Assembly: GCA_008330645.1 (NCBI GenBank)
Contig: VLTN01000013.1
Coordinates: forward strand, 186,001 to 250,000
Direction: 5' to 3'
DNA: 64,000 bases
Source: Cafeteria roenbergensis
Lineage: Eukaryota > Sar > Bigyra > Bicosoecida > Cafeteriaceae
Shown here: positions 31,530-42,495 of the stretch, one piece after another
Layout: each line of letters begins with the position of its first letter
How positions within the stretch are numbered: the stretch's first letter is position 1
Notes under the pieces: generated by a model
What the model was told of the DNA's origin: nothing
Databases searched by the model: none
Seen by the model: the letters and a program-made list of their open reading frames with translations, nothing else
Made by a program: the position numbers and the translations under genes

Positions 31530-34500
31530 TCACTCGGGCACGCCGCGGCCTGGGAGTGGCGGCGCCGCAGCGGCAGCGCGCTGGCCAGCTGCCTGCTGCT
31601 GCGTCGTCTTGGCGCGCACAAACACGCCTCTGAGCGAGCCTGACCCGTCAGACGCAAATTCTAGCTTAGCCGACGACCGGACGGCTTCAAAGGTGGCCCG
31701 CTGATTATCGGCCACCGACGTGATCTGGGGCAAGGAGAGCAGCACGTCCATCCTGAGGAAGCCCCCGGGCTTCACCTTGGAGCAGAGGAAGGGGTCGCGG
31801 AGCAGCGTCTCCGGGTTCAAGATGAACTCCGCCTGCCGCCGCACGGAGTCAGCGGCCGCAGCTGCCAGAGGGGCAGCGGGGGCAGCGGGGCCAGTGGCAG
31901 CCGGACTGGCGCCGCCGGGGGCGCCTGAGCGCGGTGAGAGGCGCGCGCCCCCAGAGCTCGCCGCGGGGGAAAGAGGGGCCGGCCCGGCCCGGTGCGGGGA
32001 GGCCGCCGAAGCGGCAGGAGGGGCGATGCGCGGCGGCGGAGGCTGGGCGCCATGGTAGGCCTGCGGGTGCGAGGGGTAGGGCTGATGGCCGCCGGCTGGA
32101 GGGGCGCGGCGAGGGTCGGCGGCGTGCTCTGTGTAGGGCGGCCCAGGCAGGCGGTAGGCCGTTCCAGCGGGCCCCCGCGGGAGGTACGGGTCGCTGGCAG
32201 CCGAGGGGAAGCCCTGAGGCACAGGCATGGGCATGGGCATGGGCATGGGCAGCGGGACGGGCTGCCCCGCCCCACCGTGGTGGTGCATCGGGAACATCGG
32301 CGGCCCCGTTGCGTGAGACGGCGGAGGCCCCATCTGCATGTAGCTGGCCCCGGACCCTGCTCGGTGGCGTCCGGACCCGCCACGATTCCGCGAACCGCCT
32401 CTGCCGGGGCGTGGTCCTGGCCGCATGTGCTGGCCGTAGGAGCCGTTTCGTCCGCGGCCAGAGCCAGCGTATGCCCTGTGCGAGGCGCCGGGCATCGGGC
32501 CGGCACCATGCGGCGCCCACGTGACGCCGGCGCCGCCTGCATGACGAGGACTGTGTGGGTCGTACCCCGAGGGCGGGTATGCCCCCGCCATGCGGTGCTG
32601 CTGGTGCATGGCCGGCGGCTGCTGATGGTGCTGCTGACGGTGCTGGTGCTGGAGGTGCTGGTGCTGCTGATGGTGCTGGTGCTGGTGGTGCTGGTGGGGG
32701 AGCACTGAGGCCCTGTCCCTGCCTGGCTGGAAGCCGCCAACACCGCTGTGCGGTGCGCCATCGGCGCCTGCTCCAGGTAAATTCGCGGCTCGCTGCCCTC
32801 CCTGCTGCGGCAGCGGAGGTCGGGCTGGCGAGACCGGGGGCGGGTGCTCCGCGTCGCCAAAGCCACCCACGGACGCATGGCGGTGTCTGGCGGACGGAGT
32901 GACACCCCCGATACTCCCAGTTCCGCTGCCGCTGCCGCTGCCGCTGCCAGCAGGCAGTGTCGTCGAGAAGGCAGGACTGCCCCCGTGGGACCCTGGGCTG
33001 AGGGGCAACCCCCCCGGCCTTGCGGCGTCAAGGTGGTGGGGCCGCATGCCAAGGGCAGAGGGGGGGTGGTGCGCAAAGGCCCCGGTCGACGTGGCGGGGT
33101 GCCTGCCCGGGAAGGCCAGGCCGCGCTGGTGCCAATCGTGCGGGCGCCCCACAGAGGTCCCGTCCTGCGTGGCCCCGGAGCCCGACCGCACGCTCGGCGT
33201 GGGCTGGGCGCGCGCTGGTGCAAACCGGGAGGCGTCGGAGCCCGCAAAGCTGTGCGGCACTGCCCCGCTGCCGAGGCTGTCCCTGCCGCTGCTCAGGCGG
33301 CCGCCTGGGGAGCCGGCATCGTCTCCGGGCAGAGGGCGGACGACCTCGCCAAAGTCAGCGAGGGAGTCGTCGTCCCCAGGCGAGGAGGCGCCGCGCAGGC
33401 CGGCAGAGCCAGACGCTGTGCGGCGGTGGTCGCGGGGGTCGGAGGCAGGGTCGTCAGCGCTGCCGTGAGACACGCCAGCGACGTGCCAGGTTGCCGAGTG
33501 AGCGGCGCGCGAGGACAGCGGGGGAGGCGCCCCCGCCGAGACGGAACCGGGCCGCGGCGCAGCAAAGCCAGAGGACGGCTCCGCGGCGGGACGGCGGCTT
33601 GAAGGGGGCGCCCTGGCCGTGAGGTCTCCTCTCTCGGTGCGGTCGTCGCTGGAGGCGAGCGAGCTGGAGTACTCGCCCCCTCGGCGGGGCGCGCTGCCGA
33701 AGTGGCGAGGGGCTCCCGCGTGGTCGCCGCCCGGTGTGTGCGGGCTGGTCTGAGGGGCGAGGTGAGTGGCCGAGAGGCTGGGTCCGCGGCTTGGCTGCAG
33801 GCCGTACCCAGCCAGCACCGCCGGCCCTCCGTACCCAGGCGGCTCGGCACGGTGCGCACCGCCCACAGCAGCGTGCTGGGCTGCCGGAGCGCCGCGATAG
33901 GCGCCGGAGGGAGCAGCGTGGTGCCTTGCACGGGAGGGGTCCGGGGGATGCTGCTGGTAATGGGCCTGCTGCTGCTGGTACTGGGCCTGCATGTCGTGAT
34001 GCCGCCCAGGTGGCGGGGCGTGGCTGCCATGCGGGTGCGGGTGCGGGTGAGCGCGCGCCAAGGCGTCTCCCGCGTGCGATCCCGCAAAGCTGCTGCCGGC
34101 CGTGCTGCGGGCTGTGTAGTCCAAGTCCGTCGCCGCCCGCGGCCGGCTGCGCTCCGCGGCTGCAACTGCAGTTGGCCCTGACTGCGCTGCCGCATGCGCT
34201 GCTGCTGCTGCCGCTGCTGCTGCTGAAGGAGGCGCAACCCCGCCAACTGCATCAATGGGCGCGCGATCGCGATCGCGATCGCGATCGGGTTCGGCCGCCG
34301 CCATCGCCGGATTTCCGTCTGGCGTCGGAGACGCAGACCCGGCGGTGTGCCCGTCGGCCTGCGCGCCCGTATACCCGAAGCTAGCATCCTCGCCTAGCTG
34401 CGCTTCGCTGTCCGCTTCGTCCTCGGGCAGCGACGGGCCCAATAGATACCAGCCCAGTCCGTGGCATCCGTGGCCGTAGATGTACTCGTGACCGTCGATC

Positions 34501-37500
34501 GTGCCCATCGTGCCAGGGAGAATGACAGTGGCGGCGGCCCCCGTGTGTTCGGCCGCAGCTTCCTCTGAGGCACCGGCAACACCACCGGCTCCGACACCGG
34601 AGTCGGCTCCCGCTTCGGAGGAGGAGTGCACGCGAGGGGTTCCGACTTCAACCACGGGAGGCGATCCGCTCGATGCCTCTCCGGCGAGCGCCCTGCCAAG
34701 CGCCGCAGTGGTGGGGGAGCGCGGGTCTTGCGCGTGCAGGGGCGCGGGACGAATTGCCGAAGCTCCAGCCCCGCCTTGGCTCGTGTGATGTGCTTCACTG
34801 CGATCGGGGGAGCTCCTTCTGCCGAGGCTGGACGGGCGGGCACGTGGCGCGCCGCCGTGGAGCGGGTCTGCCGGCGGCGTGTCAAAGCCGCCCGTGGCGG
34901 GAGATCCCGGTGGCAATGAGGTCCTGGGATCGCCCACCCCCCTCAGGGGCGAGGACGGGCCGCTTCGGAGGCTTCCCCGGCGCCCTTGCGGGTGCATGGG
35001 GTCCCCCGGGCCGATTGGCCGTTGCAGACGCCTCCGGGAGGAGGGCGAGCCCCCCGCCACGACGGCCTCCACGGCAAGGATGGCGCCGTTCGGGGAGGAC
35101 ACCGCGGAGGGGCGGCGAGCACCGCCGGAGGGAGAGGAGGTGGACCGGCGCCGCCTGCTTGCTGAGCTGGCGTGGGTGCTGACGTCGTCGGCGGGATCAG
35201 CGGGCTCCTCGGGGACCCTGACGGGGCACGGCCTTGCAGCACCGCCGCGCGGGGCATTGGGCCTTGCCGGTGGGGCAGGCGGGGCCACTCGGGGCGCACC
35301 GCCGGGGGGGGTTGCGGTCCCGCTGGGGCCCGAAGCTGCAACGCCGCCGGCAACGACGGCGCCCTCGCGCTTCCGTCCGTCCGAAATCAGGGCCCTGTTA
35401 CTGCTCGGCCCTGCTGACTCGGAGGGGGGCGCGGATGACTTGATAGTCTCCGGTGCGGATGGGGCGTCGCGGGCGCTTGCGTCGGGCGAGAGCGTGCTCG
35501 AGCCAGATGCCCCCAGCAGCGCGTGGGAGGCGGGCGGCGTCGACGGCGCAGTCGGCGCACCCTCCGAGCTGCAGTTGGGATGGGGCTCGCTGGGGCTCGC
35601 GAGGCGCCGGGGTGCGTCCCGGTGCTGAGAAGCGGCGGCGGCCGCAGCTGCCACGGCAACCAGGCCCTTGGCGGCGACGATGCTGGGCGACGGGCCGATC
35701 GGCGCCGGCGCATCGGCAGCGCTGGAGCCAGCGCAGGCGCTGGAGGCCGGGGGACTACCAGCCGACAGGCCAGTGTCGGTCGCTGTGCGTTGCTGCTTGG
35801 ACTGCGAGGCCTGTAGGGACCGCACCACGCTCTCCGGAAGGGCGAGCTGTGCCGCCGTCGGGGGCTTTGCTTTGCTCGCGGCGACGGATGTTTGGCGCTG
35901 CGTTCCGAACCTGCGGCTGCGAGCGGAGCGACGGCCGACATCCACGGCCGCAGCATGGTGAGGTGCCGTTGACCGCCAGCCCTCAGGCGGAGCTGCGGGG
36001 TCCCTGGCGGCGGCGCGCAGCTTGCTCGAGAGCTGCAGCTGTGCGGCCATGGCCGAAACCGCCTGCCGGGTGATGTGGCCCTCGCGCTTGGCCCCGGAGC
36101 CGGCAGGCCTGCCGGCAGCGTCAGCGGACAGCGGGTGGACGGGAGCCTCGCTGCCGGTCGCCGGGGTGGGCTGTGGGGTCTTTGACTCAAGGGCAGCCAC
36201 CGCCTCGGCCGCAGGCTCCGCACCGGGCATCCGCTCGGCCGGCCCGCCAGGGGGGAACGGGGCGGGGCTCGCTCCCGCTGGCTCGAGCTTGTGGTGAGCA
36301 CCGCGCAGCTGCCCCTGCGCGACGGAAGTGCCCACATCCAGGCCGTCCACCTCAGTTGCCGCCAGAAACCCAGCCGTCCCGGCGGCGTTGGAGCTGCCGG
36401 TCGAGACCCACGCCGGGCGGCCCATTCGCAGCGGCCCCGAATCGCGCCTCGACTTGACACCGACACGAATGATGCGGCCGTCGTCGTCACCCTCGTTGCT
36501 GGACGCAACGGAAAACTCAGAGCCGCCGGCCGACTCGCGCGCGCGGCGCGACCGGTTTCGCCGCTTGCCGCCTCGGCGCCCGCGAGAGCGCGTGGAGGTG
36601 CTTCGGGACCCGCAGTCGCTGCCAGGCGGGGCGGCCTCGTCGTCAGCGGGGCCGGCGGTCGGCAACATCGCGGCGCCGGCGGACGCCGCCTGCGCAGCCG
36701 CCTCCGACCCAAGGTCGCATGCGGGCCGGGGGCCGGCCTCGACGTCGCAGGCGGGCGCACCGCTCTCCGTCGGGGCTTCGTCGCGGGGCGGGGCTGCGGC
36801 GCCACCGCCGCTGCTGCCAGCGGAACCGAGGGCCGCATTGAGCTCGGGCCGTTGACCATCTGAGCTGCTCCGGGCTGGGACTGTCGGAGCGGCTGGCAAG
36901 CCTTGGGGGGACTGGGCCGCGCCTCCCGCACCCGCCGGCTGCGAGGCCGGGCTCTCTTGGCCGGCATGGCAGAGCCCATCGGCGTGGGGACGCTGGCCAG
37001 AGGCGTGGCTGGGCGGAGCACTGCCAGGCTTTGCCGGCGATGGCTTTGCCGGCGATGGCTGTGTGGCCCTGGGGGGCGCCGCCGGGACGCTCATGTGTTG
37101 CCTGACGTCCGGGCATGACTGCCGCGGAGTGGCAGCAGCGCCCTCGCGAGGCAACTGCAGCACAGACCCGGCCGCAAGCGGCGCGTTCGGCACGGACGCA
37201 CGACCTCGCGAGCCGACTCGGGACGGGAGCTTGGCCGGGAGGTCAGGGGCATCGTGGTCCGACTTGCCCGCGCCAGGAAGGGCCTGCGTACCGTACTGCT
37301 TGCTGCTGCTGTCATCACACGAGGCTGCGTTGCTCGGCGCTCGCTGGGCCGGACCGCTGTCCTGGCCCTCGGCCCTTGGCTCTCCAAGCTGCGACTCGGC
37401 CGGGGCTTTGCTGGCTGGCCCGCGAGCCAGCGAAGATGTCCCACCTGAGGTGGCAGCCTGTGCCGCGCCTGTCGCGCAGGCTTGCGGGGGCACGGGCCCA

Positions 37501-37865
37501 GGGACGCCACCGCGGCGAGGCCGAGAGCTGGATCCACGGCGAGCGCCGTCTCCGGCGGCCAGCCCAGACGCCTCGCTCCTCGTGGGCCCCACGGCCGTGC
37601 CGAGAGCACGGGGCGACTCACCGCTCGGGGTCGAGTCCCCGCCCCCGCTCTTGGATTCGCTGGTCGAGAGCGCGTCGTGATCGGACTTAACCGACGACCC
37701 CTCTCCAGCGGCGCGTCCCTCAGACCTGGCATCCTGGCTGCTGGAGCCATCTCCGCCCGCTCCGCCCCTGCCGCGGCGGCGGCGGCGGCGCTTCGGTGGC
37801 GCCCCAGAGGCAGCGTCCAGCACGCGCGATGCGGTGGCGTTGGCCTGCGCAAGCCGGCGGCGGCG

Positions 37866-37896
<31 letters not shown>

Positions 37897-40800
37897 TCTC
37901 CGCGGCGAGGTGCGCCCCCAGAGCGAGCGCTGGACGGAGCAGACGTCGTGCTCTGGCCGACACCCGCACGCGCCGAGGTGTCGCCTCTGCTGGCCGCCGA
38001 CCCGCGCTGCGTCTTGGCATTGCCGCCGCTGCCGCTGCCGCTGCCGCTGCCGCTGCCGCTTCCGCTCTTGGAGCCGCTTCCGGATGCCTCCGTGGGCGCA
38101 ACTGGCTCGACGCAGTCTTGCAGCTGGGAAGGGTGACTCGGCGCGTCGGGAACTGCCGGCGAGCCAGTACGCGCCTCCGACGACTTACCCGCCGCCGCCG
38201 GGTGACCCGCCTCCGCCGACTGACCCGCCGCCGCCGGCCCAGCCTCTGCCTCGAGGGCGAGGAGGGGCTCGGCAGTGCCGTCGGCAGTTGCTTCGGAGAC
38301 GCCTCCCCGGCTCTGCCCGGTAGGCGCCGAGGCAGGCGTGGCTGGTCGCGGTCGAGGCCTGGACGCTGCGCGAACGACGCCCTCGCTTGGCGTGGGGGCG
38401 CGGCTGGGAGCTGGCTGCGCCTCTGCTGCGCCCGGATCCTCGGGAGCGCGTGCCGGTGGGTCCTGAGCGCTGGCGCTGGTGCCGGCCACGTCGGCGTCTC
38501 CTGCCGCAGGTGCGTCTGGGGTGCCCGGGAGCAACGACGGCTTGCGCGGCGACGCAGGGGGCGCCTCGTTGCGCGCAGGCGCGCGCGGCTTGCTGGGAAC
38601 CGGCTTGGAGGGCTTCGTGCTTGGCAGCGGCGTCGACGGGTTCTGCCCAGACGCTCCTTGTCTGCGTTCCGACCCTGTCGGGAGCCCGGGCAATGGCGAA
38701 GACTGCGACTGCGAGGCAGCACTGGCGGCTGCTGCCGCCGCCGCAGCTCCGCCAGGAGCAGGCGTTGACGGCGCCTGCGCCAGGGGAGGTGCGCTCACCG
38801 CGGCGTCCTGTTTCGCCGCGGCCTTCGCCTTCGCAGACCGGCTCTTTTTGGGCTTCTCCGCCTCGCCCTTGCGCCCGCGGTTGGATGATGTGCTCTGGCT
38901 TCCCGCGTGGGGCGGGCGGGCAGACTCGGCCGGGTCCCGAGCGGCTCCGTGCTCCGCCGTCTTGCTTGCGTTGGGAACGGGGTCGCTCGCCGGGGGACGT
39001 GACGAGGTCCCGGCTGTCGCGCAGGCTTGCGGAGGGCAGACTGTCGCGGCGACTGAGAGCGTGGAGGCAGTTGCCGACCCCTTGCTGCCTTTGCTGACCG
39101 TACTCGAGGTGGACATGCTGCAGCTGGCATTGCCTGGCCGCGAGCTGGCGTCGGTGGCGACAGCTGGAGGGCACACGGGGAGCGCGTGCATGGGCGCAGC
39201 GGTGGTGCCCGCTGCCCGGAGCGGCTGCGACGCTCGCTGCAGCTGCCCCGTGGAGCCCGACCGAGCGCCAGGTGCATGTGCAGGTGCAGGCGCAGGCGCA
39301 GGTGCAGGCGCTGGCGCTGGCTTGGTCTGCTCAGACGTCCGCTGCAGGCGCTGCCCACGGGACCCGGGCGATGTGGCGCCCCCCTGACTCGGGTGGGCCT
39401 GCGATGAGCCCAGCGGCGCGTCCCGCGGCCGACTGCCGGTGCTTGACGTGGCTGCGAGCAGGCTGTCCACGCTTCGCTGGGACGAAGAGAGCTGCCTCCT
39501 GGAGGAGCCTCTGCGGCGCGGAACGCCCTCCGGTTGCGACCTGCGGCCCTTTGCGAAGCGCGACGACACCGACAGGCCGTCTGCCGTCTCCGCGTTGGAC
39601 GCGCCGCACCCGCACACCGCGTTCCAGAGACCGATGAACGCGGCGCACACGGACGGAACCACCGTGGGCCCCAGCTCAGCACCGTGCTGGACTTGGTGCA
39701 GCCCGCCCTCGCCCGTTCGGTCAGGGCGCGCGCGCTCGGTGCAAGACAGGTAGGCTGACCGCGCCCAGCTTGCGAAGTTCGCCGTGCCCCCACAGACTGC
39801 GACTGTCGCGGCCATGATGATGGAGGCGGCAATGCCTGCTACTGCAGCCCCGACGGTGGCAGGGGACCTGGCGTTGAGCAGCGCCCCCCACGGGCCGTCC
39901 GTTGATGGTGCCCCCGAGCTGCTGCCGCCGGCGCAGGCGCCAGCAGCCCCATTGGCCGCAGGCAGCGCCGAGCAGCTTGCCTGCGAGGTGGCCACCCCCT
40001 TTTGAGGCGGGTGTCCAGCGGCGCTGGCCCCGGTCGTGGCTGCCAGGGCTTGTGCTGAAGCTGGCGCGAGCCCGGCCGCCCGTGCGCAGGCCGAGGCGCC
40101 CTCGCACGGAAGCGGAGCAGCGCCGGGACTCGCGCCCGACGGCTCAGAGGAAGCGGCCCTGGGGGACACTGCGGCCGCCGCCATCGCTGCGGCCGCTGCG
40201 GCCAGCCCTCCTGTCCGCTCCGAGCTTGTCTCAGCGAAGCGCAGCTCTCCTGCCGCACGAGTCGCCCGCTGGCCGATGTCTCCCCCCACAGTGTCCAGCG
40301 AAGCGTCCACAGAGTTTCGCTGGGCGTCAAGCATTGCAGTGGCCGGCTGCTCGGAGCAGCCCCGGAGCACCTGCTGCGCCATCGCTGCAACGTCCCGCTG
40401 GAGAGCGCCTGGACGCACTCGCGACAGCACGCCAAGCGGGAGGCCCAGTGAGGCCTCTGCGAGGCGCACCCATGCCGCCAGTCCCCACTGCGATGCCCCC
40501 GTCGTGAGGGCCTGGCGCGCCGCGGTGGCGGCTGCAGTCAAGGCGGCCTGCTCCGCATTCTCCGCGTCGCCACCGCAGCTGGCAAGCTGGGCCAGGTCGT
40601 ACCCCGCGGCAACTCGGGCGATAATCATGGGGAGCGATTGGTCTTGCTCAGCAGTGGCCGCGCTCGCGGCGGTCCAGGCCGCCCACGCGATCTCCAAACG
40701 GCGCCGGAACTTTGCGTCCGTGGCGTGCGAAGCGAAACGCTGAAAGGGCCCGAGCATGGACGCGACCGCCGGGCCTGCGCTTGCCAAGCTGCGCCGAAGC

Positions 40801-41939
40801 GCATGGACGCGCTGCCGGGTGGTGGCACTCCTGCGGGGTGGCGCGGAACAGGGGAAAGCTGCATGCGTTGCGGTGGGCAGTCGCTCGGCTCCAGTTGCTG
40901 CGCTGGTGCAGCGGGAGCTGCTCCGGGCCTGGCAACCATGGACCGCGGCCAGTGCAACGCCCCTCGCCGTCCACGCCCCTGCGCGCGGCTCCAGGGGCCG
41001 CGAGTGCCACCGCTTTGCAGGGGAGCGGCGCGCCCGCGGGCGCATCAGCCTGCCCCGGATGCGGCGATGATTCTGCCGGGCCCGAGCCGTGCGCGCAGCT
41101 GCCGCGCCTGCCCTGGCGCTCACGGAAGAGCCGCGAGGTCGCGAACCGCGCTGATCATCGCGAGAGTCCATGCAGTATCGCTCTCCGATGCTTCTGTGGA
41201 GCTTAGGCCGGCGATGGCCTCTTTGGCAGCTCTCGAGTGCGCCAGGTTGAGGCTCCGGTGACAAAACGAAGCCACGCCGCTCGAAAAGCCCTTCCCCTGC
41301 GAGGCAGCCAGCCAGCAGCGAAGGGGAACGGGGACACTCGACCGAAGGAGGCGGGCGCGGCACCCGGATGGGCAGCGTGTCCCGCGAGCGCGAGTCGCAC
41401 GAAGCGGCAGCCGAGCTGCCGGGCTCGCGCGGGCTGCGCTCACCTCGTAGCCCTCCACGACGGCGCACTCGTCCGCGGAAAGCGAGCCTGGGTCCTTGGC
41501 GAAGCCGCGCTCGATTCCCTGCCGAATGCGCTGCATTCCCGACGAGGCGGGCTCCGGCTGCGGACGTGGAAGCGCGGCCGGAACTGACCCAATTGGGCTG
41601 AGCAGCGTGCGCGCCTGCGCGACGCCGGCCGGCGGCTTGTCGTGAGGCTACCGCTGCCTCGGACTCACCACGAGGCCAAGCATGTGCGCAACCAGGCGCG
41701 AGGGGCGAGGGATGCCGTCCGACAGCGCTGCGAAGGCATCCGCGGGGCAGGCCAGAGGACGGAGCGCGGTGGGCACGGGCAGCGTCGAAAGAGCGAAGGC
41801 CGCGCGCCTGGCGCCATTGCGACGGCCCTGGTGCGCCAGCAGGAGCTCCCGGCACGCGCGGCGAATGCGAGCGCATCTCACCTTGCTGGGCAGCCAGCGC
41901 AAGCGCGGCTAGCCCAATGATAGCGGCGGCCGGGCCCAT
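31530..41939 (-). CDS. Giant La-motif (LARP) protein with hydrophobic N-terminus and very long disordered region
   Basis: Probable RNA-binding protein of the La-related family. Five exons: 41939-41882, 41727-41669, 41557-41444, 41296-41124 and 40830-31530. All four introns have GTGAG donors and CGCAG acceptors, phases agree, and the sum is 3,234 residues. The N-terminus MGPAAAIIGLAALALAAQQ is a signal or anchor-like helix; exons 2-5 then give about 350 alpha-helical residues and a second hydrophobic stretch near 39790-39890. About 2,600 residues of Ser/Pro/Gly/Ala-rich disorder follow, with poly-Asp, Gly-Ser, Pro-Ala and Asp-Arg runs, a His/Gln tract and an Arg/Gly box near 32380-32480. The La motif is at about 31650-31855 (RRQAEFILNPETLLRDPFL, KPGGFLRMDVLLS), aligning without gaps to LARP1; Phe-Ile replaces the usual Tyr-Tyr. 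No RRM or DM15 was seen. It could be two merged genes, although no stop separates them. Confidence 0.75.
32222..32258. repeat. GGGCAT hexanucleotide tract in the La-motif gene
   Basis: GGGCAT units encode alternating Pro and Met on the minus strand, near the La motif. Confidence 0.85.
37863..37895. repeat. GTC triplet tract encoding poly-Asp in the La-motif gene
   Basis: About ten GTC triplets read as Asp on the minus strand inside the disordered region. A GCCGCT-type tract at about 38027-38068 in the same gene encodes a Gly-Ser run. Confidence 0.9.
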
Positions 41940-42495
41940 CGCGGCGGCCTCGTGGACGTTTGCCGGTCGCGGGAGCGCCTCGGCCAGGTCCCTGCGCCTG
42001 GGCGCCGCGCGCTGCCCGAGGGAAGGGCGGTGCAGTCAGGCCCGAAGGAGCAAGCAAGGTCGGCGGGCCCCACCCCTGTGCGCTGCGAGTGCGGGCACCG
42101 AGCGGAGCCAGCAGCCGAGAGCAACCAGCGACATCCGGAACGCGAAGCAGGGCAACCAAAACCAAGTGAGCTATCCATCCGCGGCCGTCAACAGCCCCGT
42201 CTTGGCTTGCGGCTATGCCCCGCACGCGCGTCACTGCACTCCCAGCTCTCGCCAGCCCCACCGCGCCGATGGTGACACGGCTGAGGCCATGGCGGCCCCT
42301 CAGATCGCGGGGCCGTAACGCCCTTCGCGGGTTGCTTTGCACTTGCGTGCCAAAGGCAGCGATCGCAGCTCCTTTGCGCGGAGTGGCTCGACTTGGTTCA
42401 CGCGCGACGCTGCAGCTGGGGGGCATGCGCACCCCGCACCCCAAACTATCTCCATCTGTGCACACACGGACGAGTCGCTCGGCGCCAATGGCGCT
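41940..42495. other. Spacer between the La-motif and TMEM65-like genes
   Basis: It contains the promoter side of the La-motif gene and the 3' flank of the TMEM65-like gene. No conserved frame. A long plus-strand open frame crosses its 3' part but is antisense shadow. Confidence 0.45.

Noticed and set aside
35387-38722. Minus-strand frames overlapping the La-motif gene in another frame
   Set aside because: Pro/Arg-rich frame shadows of the long disordered exon, with no motifs or plausible start context.
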